NCBI GenBank assembly: GCA_946480995.1
Contig: CAMLMF010000020.1
Location: 1 to 14,462, forward strand
Length of the DNA: 14,462 nucleotides
Direction of reading: 5' to 3'
Origin: an uncultured Bdellovibrio sp.
GTDB taxonomy: Bacteria > Bdellovibrionota > Bdellovibrionia > Bdellovibrionales > Bdellovibrionaceae
Below, piece by piece: positions 1 through 8,457 of this stretch. The translations under genes were made by a program, and so were the position numbers. The notes below the pieces were generated by a model. The model worked only from the letters and a program-made list of their open reading frames with translations, did not search any database and had not been told where the DNA came from. The first letter of the stretch is position 1. Each line of letters opens with the position of its first letter.

Positions 1-416
1 CAACAGCGCCATTAAATCCATTTACGGGTGTTGAGGCCTTCGCGCAGGCTCAGAACTTGACTCACGCATGGGCTGAAGAGACGGGTCGCCCGTTGGATGA
101 AGTCCGCTTACTGGCGGAACGCTATGGTCTGGAAGCACAAGAGATCTTTAATAGGTATTCTGAGAAGTACACTTACTGGCAACAGGAAGCGGCTCAGGCT
201 ATCGACATGACGATGTGTCTGCATATGCGTGACTTCTATACCCGCCGTGTGCCACTGTTCTTAGCGGATCGCAACCACGGCGTCAAAGTCATGGATGAGG
301 TCGGCGAAGTCTTCCAAGAAAAACTCGGTTGGAGCGACGCTCGTTTAAAAGAAGAAAAGCACCTTCTGACCGAATACATGGCCCATGAAGTTGACTGGAA
401 AAAGCACCTTCTTTAA
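1..416 (+). CDS. glpD: Glycerol-3-phosphate dehydrogenase (FAD-dependent), C-terminal part only
   Basis: This is the 3' end of a gene cut by the left edge of the window. The reading frame begins at base 3 and is open without a start, so the internal TTG at 57 is not a real start. About 137 residues remain. They resemble the C-terminal helical domain (DAO_C) of aerobic, membrane-associated GlpD enzymes, which oxidise glycerol-3-phosphate to dihydroxyacetone phosphate and pass electrons to quinone. The best marker is the helix with MRDFYTRRVPLFLADR, which corresponds to the DF-x2-RRT segment of the family, followed by a region ending LGWSDARLKEE. The FAD-binding and catalytic parts lie outside the window. 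The assignment rests on this C-terminal signature alone. Confidence 0.75.
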   Translation, partial: TAPLNPFTGVEAFAQAQNLTHAWAEETGRPLDEVRLLAERYGLEAQEIFNRYSEKYTYWQQEAAQAIDMTMCLHMRDFYTRRVPLFLADRNHGVKVMDEVGEVFQEKLGWSDARLKEEKHLLTEYMAHEVDWKKHLL

Positions 417-435
417 TCCCGCTTGGCGCTTTTTT
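399..435 (+). terminator. Probable intrinsic terminator of glpD
   Basis: Arms at 399-408 and 425-434 pair over 10 positions with one A-C mismatch. The 3' arm runs straight into a T tract at 430-435. The 5' arm lies inside the last codons of glpD. The 16-base loop is long and no folding energy was computed. Confidence 0.45.
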
Positions 436-464
436 GTCACAATGTTCAAATTTATCAGTATTAG
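434..464 (+). promoter_or_regulatory. Weak candidate promoter for the deamidase-like gene
   Basis: TTGTCA (434-439) matches the sigma-70 -35 box at 5 of 6 bases. TATTAG (459-464) matches the -10 box at 4 of 6. The 19-base spacer is longer than ideal, so this is only a candidate. Confidence 0.25.
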
Positions 465-498
465 GCGCATCAGTTTAGTTTTGTGATGGGCATGGTTC

Positions 499-1437
499 GT
501 GAATGCTCTTCGGTCTATGAGCAGAATTTTACTTTTTTTATCGATCCTGTTTTTAGTCCAAGCCTCTCAGGCCACTTATAAAGACTGGCAAGAGTGGTTT
601 GAGGGTTCAGCACATTTTGACTATGCTGCTTGCGAAAAGGTTGAGTCCGAATTTACGGCAGCTTACAAAGCAAATGGCGGAAACTATCGAAGTGAAGAAA
701 TCCTGCCTCTTCGTAAAGCGATGTATCAATGCAAGGTAGCTGCCTCGCAGTCGTTGTTTCAAAAGTTTATTCGTTTCGGCGATACGAAGCCTTTAAAATC
801 TCAAGGGTCTTCAGCTGAAATTGCGGTATTGCCAATGTCAGTGATTCAAGACCTTTACAAAGAGCTTCGGGCAAATCCTTATTTGCCATATGAAGTGATC
901 GAAACTCAGGGTTGCTTTAATCGCGCTAGTTTTATTTCGCTGTATTTGTTCTCTCGCGGGCTTATGGCAGGGCAAGTTGTTGCCGATGGAAAGCTCAAAG
1001 TTGATTCGATATTGGATTCTTCACAACAGGTCTCTTGGAAAACTCACACAGCTCCGTTTGTTCTAAATGAAAAAAATGAAAGAATTGTTATAGATCCATC
1101 TTTGTCTGATGTGCCTCTGACGGTGAAAGAGTGGACAGGTAAAATGACACGTGAAAGTCTTCTTGGAGCTGTGAGGCTTTCTTTTGATAAGAGTTATTTT
1201 ATTGAAGGTCACCTGTTGCCTGCTTTTCAAAAAAATCCATACGCGCCCTTTGATGAGTCCGACGCCTTTACGCGTTTGGTTTCCAGCATGTCAGCGGATC
1301 TTTTTCATCTCCTAAATGAAGCCCGCCCGCAACGTGAAAGGCACACTCCAGATTTGTTGCCCGCGCTAGTTGAATATGCGAGCTATCGCGCTAGAAGGGT
1401 TCCTAATTTGGAAGGCCCCTCTTCTAGAGATAGATAA
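499..1437 (+). CDS. Secreted protein-glutaminase-like (protein deamidase family) protein
   Basis: The 312-residue product has a signal peptide (about residues 7-25, hydrophobic core then QASQA), so it should be exported. The core carries the ordered pattern of protein-glutaminase type deamidases: TQGCFNRA with Cys139, then KTHTAPFV with His183, then VIDPSL with Asp199 and a Trp at 212. In that family a Cys-His-Asp triad removes the amide group from protein glutamine side chains. The spacing and the R-A after Cys fit; activity and substrate are not shown by the sequence. Cys45 and Cys78 could form a disulfide. GTG at 499 is the first in-frame start, but ATG at 517 (residue 7, directly before the signal peptide core) is an equally good start; neither has a strong ribosome-binding site. 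A less specific papain-like or transglutaminase-like fold is the alternative. Confidence 0.7.
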   Translation: MNALRSMSRILLFLSILFLVQASQATYKDWQEWFEGSAHFDYAACEKVESEFTAAYKANGGNYRSEEILPLRKAMYQCKVAASQSLFQKFIRFGDTKPLKSQGSSAEIAVLPMSVIQDLYKELRANPYLPYEVIETQGCFNRASFISLYLFSRGLMAGQVVADGKLKVDSILDSSQQVSWKTHTAPFVLNEKNERIVIDPSLSDVPLTVKEWTGKMTRESLLGAVRLSFDKSYFIEGHLLPAFQKNPYAPFDESDAFTRLVSSMSADLFHLLNEARPQRERHTPDLLPALVEYASYRARRVPNLEGPSSRDR

Positions 1438-1454
1438 TTTACCTTTGTATCCTG

Positions 1455-1482
1455 GTGACTATTCTCGGCACGGGCCTATATT
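1455..1482 (+). promoter_or_regulatory. Candidate promoter for the Cys-rich lipoprotein
   Basis: GTGACT (1455-1460) and TATATT (1477-1482) are separated by 16 bases. The -10 box matches the sigma-70 consensus at 5 of 6 and the -35 box at 4 of 6. A transcript would have a leader of roughly 90 bases. The rest of the 1438-1577 gap shows no ORF or strong hairpin. Confidence 0.3.
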
Positions 1483-1564
1483 GTTTTTAGGGCTCTTTAG
1501 ATGCCTTCATTTATAGACCACAACCAGGGTGGCAGGATCCTTGTATTACTTGTACATATCTCAT

Positions 1565-1570
1565 AGGAGG
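1565..1570 (+). promoter_or_regulatory. Strong ribosome-binding site that decides the lipoprotein start
   Basis: AGGAGG ends 1 base before an in-frame ATG (1572) but 7 bases before an in-frame GTG (1578). Normal spacing therefore favours GTG 1578 over the more obvious ATG. Confidence 0.75.
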
Positions 1571-1577
1571 TATGTCC

Positions 1578-2621
1578 GTGGAAAAACGCTGGATCGTTCT
1601 TTATACATCTCTATTTTTGGCTCTTGGTGCCTGCTCAAACGGTGGCGGTGGCGGAGCTCCTATTGTGACTCCGGTGGCCCCAGCCGACACGACGGTGACT
1701 CCTTTGCCGGGTGGAAACCAAACAGGCATATTTACTTACGAGCACAAATACAACGGGTGTTCTACGGGTAAGCACACGCTGAATTCAAAACAAGAATACT
1801 GCAATGCTTTGCTGAATGACGCTTTAAACAACAACTGCGCACGCGAAATGCGTATTGAAGTTTATAACCGTCAGTGTACGGCGGCTCCGGTCACGAATGT
1901 TGGGACTTTGCCGATGGCAAACACGGCTCGCTGTGTGGTTAATGGCTTAGATCTAAAAGATCGTAAGTTTATTGAAAATATAAACCCATTTAATCCGCAA
2001 CGTCGCCAAAGTTTCCGGGATATTTTTTGGGATGGTCGTCGTCAGCAAACTTACGGCATCATGTCGCAAGCGACAGATTCTTATGGTCGCGTGAATTTCT
2101 TGTTGTGGCCGGCAAACGCTCAGTCAGCAGCACTTGGACAAATTCAAATTCAGCAACCGCGCGGTGGAGGAGTTTTCTCTGCAAGTACAGAGCTGGGTTC
2201 ACAAGTTCGTCTGATCGTGACTAATTACGAGAATCAAAAAGAAGTTGATACGATGTGTATTTCAAATGCGTCGTTCCGAAGACCAAAGTCCAACCTGTCC
2301 CGCGTTGTTTGTACTTTCAACCAAAGCGACGATGGGCCGCGCAATCGTCAAACCAGTCAACGCACGGAAGAATTTTCTTGGGATTTAAAAACAGCGACAA
2401 CCAAAGAACTTATCAAAGGTCGCAACCGCGACACGGTGTCTGTTCGCCTGATTCCCGCGACTGGTGGGCAATTGGAAAAAATCATGATCGAAATTATGGA
2501 AGTCGATTATGATAAAAGTCTAAAGGCTGAAGCCACCCTCAGCGAAGGTCTGCAAGTGACTTATGATGGGCGTTCTTCTGAAAGCGACCTTACGGTCAGC
2601 TGTGCGGCCGCGTCAAAATAA
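1578..2621 (+). CDS. Cysteine-rich lipoprotein of unknown function
   Basis: From GTG 1578 the product has 347 residues: a short basic start, a hydrophobic stretch and the lipobox LGAC, with the lipidated Cys at residue 19. The mature protein opens with a Gly/Pro/Thr-rich flexible linker (CSNGGGGG, then Pro-Val-Thr repeats) that would tether a globular part to a membrane. The rest contains eight further cysteines, several close together in the first third, which suggests up to four disulfides and a periplasmic or surface location. I recognise no domain. It stands alone, with 140 bases upstream and the mreB promoter region downstream. The coding assignment is secure from the ribosome-binding site, lipobox and length; the function is unknown. 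ATG 1572, giving two extra residues, is the alternative start. Confidence 0.8.
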   Translation: MEKRWIVLYTSLFLALGACSNGGGGGAPIVTPVAPADTTVTPLPGGNQTGIFTYEHKYNGCSTGKHTLNSKQEYCNALLNDALNNNCAREMRIEVYNRQCTAAPVTNVGTLPMANTARCVVNGLDLKDRKFIENINPFNPQRRQSFRDIFWDGRRQQTYGIMSQATDSYGRVNFLLWPANAQSAALGQIQIQQPRGGGVFSASTELGSQVRLIVTNYENQKEVDTMCISNASFRRPKSNLSRVVCTFNQSDDGPRNRQTSQRTEEFSWDLKTATTKELIKGRNRDTVSVRLIPATGGQLEKIMIEIMEVDYDKSLKAEATLSEGLQVTYDGRSSESDLTVSCAAASK

Positions 2622-2647
2622 CGAGAAGTTAGTCTAAATATCTGCAT

Positions 2648-3742
<1,095 letters not shown>

Positions 3743-3751
3743 TATTAATAG

Positions 3752-3791
3752 GGTTACTCGAGGTTCGCCAGGCGATTTCCCCCGAGTGACC
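3752..3791 (+). other. Intercistronic hairpin between mreB and the sigma-like gene
   Basis: Arms 3752-3760 and 3783-3791 pair over 9 positions with one G-T pair. A smaller TCGC/GCGA hairpin can form in the loop. No T tract follows, so it does not look like a simple terminator. It could protect the mreB mRNA end or mark a processing site between mreB and the downstream genes. Confidence 0.45.
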
Positions 3792-3808
3792 TTAACGAAA
3801 AGGTGTCA

Positions 3809-4279
3809 ATGACTGAGGCCGACGTACAATCTATCGCTCTGTTTTTTTACTTTGCTTTTCTTGATGATCAAAAAGCCGTAGAGGCCGCAACTCAGGCCCT
3901 AGCCCTTGGTCGAGCACGAAAGCAAAAAAATCCCCAACTAAAAAGTTCTGTCGCAATCGTTTCCGCTACCAAAATGACGTGGGACAAATATAAAACTCGC
4001 GTGTCGCGCGGGCGTCCTAACACTTCGGTGGAATCCGGTTGGTTAATTCCTGAGGGTTTTGACTTGGGTCCTTGGCGGGACTTTCAAAAGTCAGCGTCCG
4101 AAGACGAGCTTTTAACAGTGATCTGGTCTAAAATTTTGAAAATGGAAGATGATGATATTTCTGAAGGGTTAGGAATAACTCAAGGAACTATCCGTTATCG
4201 TTTGGGACGAGCACTTCGTAAACTGGGCAGTATGACCCAAAATGTGGGTAAGCTAAAGCATGGCGCAACAGGAAAGTAA
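3809..4279 (+). CDS. Small sigma-factor-like helix-turn-helix protein
   Basis: This 156-residue protein ends in a helix-turn-helix (about residues 98-140) that reads like sigma-70 region 4 of ECF factors. An acidic helix is followed by ISEGLGITQGTIRYRLGRALRKLG, the equivalent of the usual IA-x2-LGIS-x-GTV-x-SRL-x-RA-x3-L. The N-terminal 40 residues are helical and aromatic-rich and could be a shrunken region 2, but the core RNA polymerase and -10 contact motifs are not recognisable. It may be a divergent ECF sigma factor or a DNA-binding regulator derived from one. ATG 3809 is chosen because AAAGG (3799-3803) sits 5 bases upstream; GTG 3803 is the alternative. It overlaps the next gene, an anti-sigma-like membrane protein, by 20 bases, which supports a sigma/anti-sigma pair. 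Confidence 0.65.
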   Translation: MTEADVQSIALFFYFAFLDDQKAVEAATQALALGRARKQKNPQLKSSVAIVSATKMTWDKYKTRVSRGRPNTSVESGWLIPEGFDLGPWRDFQKSASEDELLTVIWSKILKMEDDDISEGLGITQGTIRYRLGRALRKLGSMTQNVGKLKHGATGK

Positions 4280-5270
4280 AATTCCTCTGTCAAAAAAAGA
4301 CAAACGCGAGATTTCTCCCTTCATCGGGCATGAGCTTTTGTATGACTATTTGTCAGGAAGTTTAGATAAAGAGCGTCGCGCGGCGGTTGAAGATCACGTG
4401 AAATTTTCCCGCGATGCCCAGTTAGATTTAGCGAAAATCCAAAATGGCCAAGCCTACGCGGAAAAACTTTCTGCAACGGTGGTGTCCCAACCGATCATCA
4501 CGCAAATCAATGCGCCTTCAAATTACTTATCTGTGCTGTTACAAAAATCAAACTTTGATAAGTGGCCGCAAGGTTTGAAGTGGGGACTGGAAGCTTTAGT
4601 TGTCGTCGTTGGGATCGTGACCGTATTAACAATCACGCCATGGCAAAAAGTTATGGAGCTTGATACGGCGGGATCCAAAGAAGTGATCTTGGCGGAAGTT
4701 TCTAAGAATGGCGAAACGGCGGCGATACCTGCTGTTGAAGACAAGCCAGAATTTGCGGACGAAGAAGAAAAATCTGCGGCGAATACAGCCGCGGTTCCAG
4801 CACCGTCACAACACTCTGCCAAAGTGGCTGCAAAAACTCCTGAAGTGGCGGTGGTCGTCGGCGTTCCTCCGAAGCCAACTCCTGCAGCGCCCGCGGCCCC
4901 TGCGAAGACTCCTGAAAAAGCTCCAGTTGCTGAACCTTCTGCAACGACCGTTGCGGCGGTGGCCGGTGTGGGTGGCGGATTTTTATATCGCGGAGACATT
5001 GCCGTCACAAACATTGCGGTGATTGGTCCAAAGATCACGGATAAGATTGCTGAACTGGGTGGTCGTAAAGCAGGTTCGGTGGAACTAGGTTGGCAAAAGA
5101 CGCCAACTTCGATGTATTACCATTTCACTATTCCTGAAGCAAAATACCAGGATCTTCTTAATTTCTTAGGCACTTACGGAAAACCAAAAATTGCGAAAGA
5201 AAAACATCCCCGTGTAATGCCAGACGGTATCGTTCGTCTGATTATTACTTTGGATGAAGCAAAGAAGTGA
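4260..5270 (+). CDS. Anti-sigma-factor-like membrane protein with Ala/Pro-rich linker
   Basis: The 336-residue product has four visible parts. Residues 20-70 form a helical cytoplasmic segment (HELLYDYLSGSLDKERRAAVEDHV) laid out like the N-terminal anti-sigma domain of zf-HC2 proteins, but without the His-Cys-Cys zinc ligands. Residues 108-126 are one membrane segment. Residues 150-235 are an Ala/Pro/Lys-rich linker. Residues 240-334 are a compact periplasmic domain (FLYRGDIAVTN... to VRLIITLDE) with alternating strands, possibly ferredoxin-like or DUF4349-like; I do not recognise it firmly. The single-pass topology and the overlap with the preceding sigma-like gene suggest it holds that protein at the membrane and senses something in the periplasm. 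It overlaps the kinase gene by 17 bases if the kinase starts at ATG 5254. Confidence 0.65.
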   Translation: MAQQESKIPLSKKDKREISPFIGHELLYDYLSGSLDKERRAAVEDHVKFSRDAQLDLAKIQNGQAYAEKLSATVVSQPIITQINAPSNYLSVLLQKSNFDKWPQGLKWGLEALVVVVGIVTVLTITPWQKVMELDTAGSKEVILAEVSKNGETAAIPAVEDKPEFADEEEKSAANTAAVPAPSQHSAKVAAKTPEVAVVVGVPPKPTPAAPAAPAKTPEKAPVAEPSATTVAAVAGVGGGFLYRGDIAVTNIAVIGPKITDKIAELGGRKAGSVELGWQKTPTSMYYHFTIPEAKYQDLLNFLGTYGKPKIAKEKHPRVMPDGIVRLIITLDEAKK

Positions 5271-7242
5271 TTCAGTGAAAACCCTACGGAAAAAACCTAA
5301 GCGATCCTTACGCACGATCTTGATCGTTTGGTTTGTTCTGTTCACAGTGATTCCCTTAGCGTTTGTAACTGGCTATTCGATGATCAAGTACGAAAATGCC
5401 ATCGACTATGAGCTGTCCCAACGCTTAACGGGTAACGCCCGAGAAATTGATCTGGTTCTGGGCGATTTGCGCACGGGCCTGCAACAAAAAAGAGACAAAT
5501 ACGTTCGTGATCCCAGTTTGCTTTATCACATGGCTGTTGGCGATGGTTCAACCATTCGTACTCTGACATCACAATGGGTAAAGTCTGATAATGTGTCCAG
5601 CCTGACATTCTTTGATCGCGAGGGAAAAATGCTCGCGTCAGTATTTAAGGACGACAAAGAGGCTGTGCGAAGTTTTGTGCCGGTACAAGACGCGGTTTTT
5701 TTATCGGCTAAATACATGGCGCAGATGAAGGATCAAAAAGAAGTCGCTTTAGCCGAATTCGCAGATACGCAAAAAGTTAATCTGATTCTGATTTCCAAGG
5801 TGACGGCAGGCGGTGGTCGTTTGATCGGCTATGTGGAACAGATCGTCGACCTAAATAAGGCCTTTGTCGGCAAATTAAAAAACAGATTAAAGCTAGAATT
5901 GATCGTTTTTAAAGAGGGCGGTCAAGTTGTTGTCGCCAGTCATCCAGACTTTTATCTTTATAAAAAAGACTTTTTTGCAGCGAACTTTCGCAGCGGGGCC
6001 GAACGCTTTTTTGACTTAAACGTGCGTGCAACACCCTATGGATTTTTGATTTACCCCATTGATTGGGGTTTAACAAAATTCTATGTCGCTTTAGGGGCTT
6101 CAAAAAGTGAGGCGAAAGCTGTCTTAAAAAATGTAAACTATGCGTTTATTACAGTTGTTGGCGCCGTCATCGTGCTTTTGATCATTACTATTTTGGTGAC
6201 GTCAAATTGGGTGTTAAAGCCGCTCTATGACTTGGTTGAGGCCTTGCAATCTTTTGAATCCCAAGAACAAGCCGTCACGATTCCGGTCAAGAACGACACT
6301 GAAATCGGCTTGCTGACAGAATCTTTCAATGAAATGAGTAAAAAGATCTGGCAAGCGCGCTCGGATTTAAGAAAAAAAATCACCGAACTGCAAGACGCAA
6401 ACAAAGAACTTAAAGACACACAAACTAAACTTGTGCATTCAGCGAAAATGGTCAGCTTAGGTCAGCTCGTAGCAGGTGTTGCGCATGAATTAAATAATCC
6501 GATTGGCTTTATTTATAGCAACATGACCCACTTAAAGGACTATTCAGAAAAGTTGATAGCACTTTCGGAAGCCGCTGAAAAAGAACCGCAGCGCTTGCCA
6601 GCTCTGAAAGAAGAATACGAATTTGATTATATCGTCAAAGATTTACCAAAACTTGTGGCCTCTTGCCAAGATGGCGCTCGTCGCACAAGGGACATCGTTT
6701 TAGGTTTAAGAAACTTCTCGCGTTTGGAAGAAGCGAAGCTGCAAGAAATCGACGTACAGCAAAGTTTGGATACGACACTTGATCTGTTGCAAGGTGAAAT
6801 CAAAAATCGCCTAGAAATCCATCGTCAATACGAACCGACTCCATTGATCCACTGTTATGCAAGTCAGATCAATCAGGTCTTTATGAACATCCTTTCAAAT
6901 GCGGTACAAGCGATCGAAGGGCCTGGACATATTTGGATCTCTACGACTCCGCTAAAAGACTATAAGGGCTCAAAGGACCGTCGTGGCTGGGTGCAAATTT
7001 CTATTCAGGACAGTGGAAAGGGTATTTCCTCTGAAACTTTGGAAAAAATCTTTGATCCGTTCTTTACGACAAAAGGTGTTGGGCAGGGGACAGGCTTGGG
7101 TCTAAGTATTTCTTATGGGATCATCCAAAATCACGGCGGCGAAATCCAAGTGCGTTCGGAAGTGGGCGTTGGTACAGAGTTCATCGTGATTATTCCTGTT
7201 TATCCACCGATTCAAGACAAGGATCTGCCTCTAATCAAATAG
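5254..7242 (+). CDS. Membrane sensor histidine kinase
   Basis: This 662-residue kinase senses a signal outside the membrane and phosphorylates itself on a histidine. It has a membrane helix at 22-43, a periplasmic sensor region of about 250 residues (45-295, probably Cache-like), a second membrane helix at 297-318, a HAMP linker to about 370 and a coiled-coil lead-in (370-395). The catalytic part follows: H-box [14 protein letters not shown] with phosphoacceptor His411, N-box [11 protein letters not shown] (544-554), G1 DSGKGIS (586-592), F-box FDPFF (600-604) and G2 GTGLGL (612-617). All ATP-binding motifs are intact. No response regulator is in the window, so its partner is elsewhere or is the upstream sigma-like system. 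ATG 5254 overlaps the previous gene; GTG 5275, four bases after its stop with AAGAAG upstream, is an equally plausible start. Confidence 0.93.
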   Translation: MKQRSDSVKTLRKKPKRSLRTILIVWFVLFTVIPLAFVTGYSMIKYENAIDYELSQRLTGNAREIDLVLGDLRTGLQQKRDKYVRDPSLLYHMAVGDGSTIRTLTSQWVKSDNVSSLTFFDREGKMLASVFKDDKEAVRSFVPVQDAVFLSAKYMAQMKDQKEVALAEFADTQKVNLILISKVTAGGGRLIGYVEQIVDLNKAFVGKLKNRLKLELIVFKEGGQVVVASHPDFYLYKKDFFAANFRSGAERFFDLNVRATPYGFLIYPIDWGLTKFYVALGASKSEAKAVLKNVNYAFITVVGAVIVLLIITILVTSNWVLKPLYDLVEALQSFESQEQAVTIPVKNDTEIGLLTESFNEMSKKIWQARSDLRKKITELQDANKELKDTQTKLVHSAKMVSLGQLVAGVAHELNNPIGFIYSNMTHLKDYSEKLIALSEAAEKEPQRLPALKEEYEFDYIVKDLPKLVASCQDGARRTRDIVLGLRNFSRLEEAKLQEIDVQQSLDTTLDLLQGEIKNRLEIHRQYEPTPLIHCYASQINQVFMNILSNAVQAIEGPGHIWISTTPLKDYKGSKDRRGWVQISIQDSGKGISSETLEKIFDPFFTTKGVGQGTGLGLSISYGIIQNHGGEIQVRSEVGVGTEFIVIIPVYPPIQDKDLPLIK

Positions 7243-7311
7243 ACAGGTCCTGTTGCAGAATGAGACAGCAGATATTCTCTAGAATTTTTCGACCTCACCG
7301 ATAAGTTTTCT

Positions 7312-7917
7312 ATGGCGGAACGCAATTCGCAAAAAGAAAGATCTATGTTCTTGGCTTTGCTCCTTTTCTTCGGGGCAGCGGGCTTGCTTTTCGTTTACCT
7401 CGATTCGGGAGAAGTTCATTCTTCATCTTCCGCTCCAAATGTGCCGGTCACCAAAACGGAAAAGTATGAGCAGGCCGTGAATAAGCATCTGATGCTAACT
7501 AACGAAAAAATTCAGCAACAAGAGCAGCGATTGCGCTTAGAACACGCCAACAAGGAATTTGGATCCGTGGGTGCGCAGAGGGCCTATCAAAATGACAATC
7601 GTTTGGATCTTTCTCAAGACACTCGGGCCGCAGAAATTGCCAACGAGTTAGGGCGCGGGGAGCGTCGAGAAGAATACACAAGTCCCCATGATGTCGTACA
7701 AAAAGAAATTTTTGAGAGTCAGCAAAGAGACGAATATTCGCAAGCTTATCGCGAAGAGTATGCACGTCAGTTTGTTGAAAATGCCCGTCGAGGTGGTTAC
7801 AAGGTGATGCTCAGCGAGGATTTAACTCGCGTGATATCAGTGACACCTATCCGTCGGCCAAGCCAAAACCAAATGGAAATTTTGGGTGGCGGCGCCGGTG
7901 CTGGGTCAGCTCAGTAA
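7312..7917 (+). CDS. Small membrane-anchored protein of unknown function
   Basis: The product is 201 residues with one membrane segment near the N-terminus (about residues 12-30, without a lipobox or clear cleavage site). A Ser-rich stretch follows, then a long, highly charged, Glu/Arg/Gln-rich helical region (about 55-160) likely to form coiled coil. It ends in a Gly/Ala-rich tail. I recognise no domain. The likely topology is a short cytoplasmic start with a periplasmic helical body, suggesting a scaffold or adaptor. It lies 69 bases after the kinase gene in the same direction and may belong to the same transcript, but the gap is larger than the coupled junctions upstream. ATG 7312 has only a weak ribosome-binding site; ATG 7345 would still keep the membrane segment. 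Its last 7 bases overlap the convergent RadC-like gene. Confidence 0.7.
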   Translation: MAERNSQKERSMFLALLLFFGAAGLLFVYLDSGEVHSSSSAPNVPVTKTEKYEQAVNKHLMLTNEKIQQQEQRLRLEHANKEFGSVGAQRAYQNDNRLDLSQDTRAAEIANELGRGERREEYTSPHDVVQKEIFESQQRDEYSQAYREEYARQFVENARRGGYKVMLSEDLTRVISVTPIRRPSQNQMEILGGGAGAGSAQ

Positions 7918-8321
7918 TTCAAAACATCTGCATTCTTTTTCCAGCGTTTAAAAAATCCATGATCAGCCATACTAAAGTATTGTGACGACGTCATTACGAT
8001 GTGATCGTTCAGCGTGATTTGAAAAACCTTAGCCAGTTGATTGATTTTTCGCGTGATCAGGACATCTTGTTCGGAGGGTTTGGCTTCGTCGCTGGGGTGG
8101 TTGTGGGCCATAACAAATGAACTTGCGTTGCACAGAATCAGAGTGCGAAAGATATCGCGGGGATGGATGAGGCAATGGTCTGCTGTTCCGCGAAATATCA
8201 TCTCTGTTTTAATCATTTTTAAATGCGAATTAAGAGCAATAATCCAGACTTCTTCAGCGAATGGATTTATTTGCGCGCGGAGACATTCGTAGGCTTGCAG
8301 ACTTGTGGACACTTCCGTCAT
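7911..8321 (-). CDS. Stand-alone RadC-type JAB/MPN domain protein
   Basis: This 136-residue protein is a single RadC-like JAB1/MPN (JAMM) metal-binding domain. The signature AHNHPSDEAKPSEQD holds His73, His75, Ser83 and Asp86, and Glu24 near the start supplies the upstream acidic residue, so the zinc-hydrolase set appears complete. It lacks the N-terminal helix-hairpin-helix part of full-length RadC (about 220 residues). In that respect it is like the short RadC-type proteins found near mobile or antirestriction genes, though none are seen here. The biochemical role of RadC proteins is unsettled. The usual Gly after HPS is Asp78. ATG at 8321 touches its AAGGA (8326-8322) with no gap; GTG at 8312, three codons later, has a 9-base spacing and may be the true start. 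Confidence 0.85.
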   Translation of the reverse strand: MTEVSTSLQAYECLRAQINPFAEEVWIIALNSHLKMIKTEMIFRGTADHCLIHPRDIFRTLILCNASSFVMAHNHPSDEAKPSEQDVLITRKINQLAKVFQITLNDHIVMTSSQYFSMADHGFFKRWKKNADVLNY

Positions 8322-8393
8322 TCCTTAAGTCGCGTGCAAGAATCACACAGTCCTAATACCGAAATAAAGCGTTTCAGACGTCCGGTTTGGGAC

Positions 8394-8422
8394 TTGCTTG
8401 TCCGAAAACATCGACATAGACT
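8394..8422 (+). promoter_or_regulatory. Probable sigma-70 type promoter of the lpoB-like gene
   Basis: TTGCTT (8394-8399) and TAGACT (8417-8422) are 17 bases apart. The -10 hexamer is identical to that in the mreB promoter. Transcription would begin near 8429, giving a leader of about 29 bases with AGGAAGG (8447-8453) 4 bases before the ATG. Confidence 0.5.
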
Positions 8423-8457
8423 TTCGTTAATGTTCCAAATGGGAATAGGAAGGTGTT

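Noticed and set aside
57..416. A complete 119-residue gene starting at TTG 57
   Set aside because: The frame is open to the left edge and the upstream residues continue the GlpD-like sequence, so it is the tail of a truncated gene.
4523..5038. A long minus-strand ORF (171 codons) and two more overlapping ORFs in the Ala/Pro-rich part of the anti-sigma-like gene
   Set aside because: The repetitive GCN/CCN codons of the linker suppress stops in other frames. These products are low-complexity, lack ribosome-binding sites and sit wholly inside a better-supported gene.
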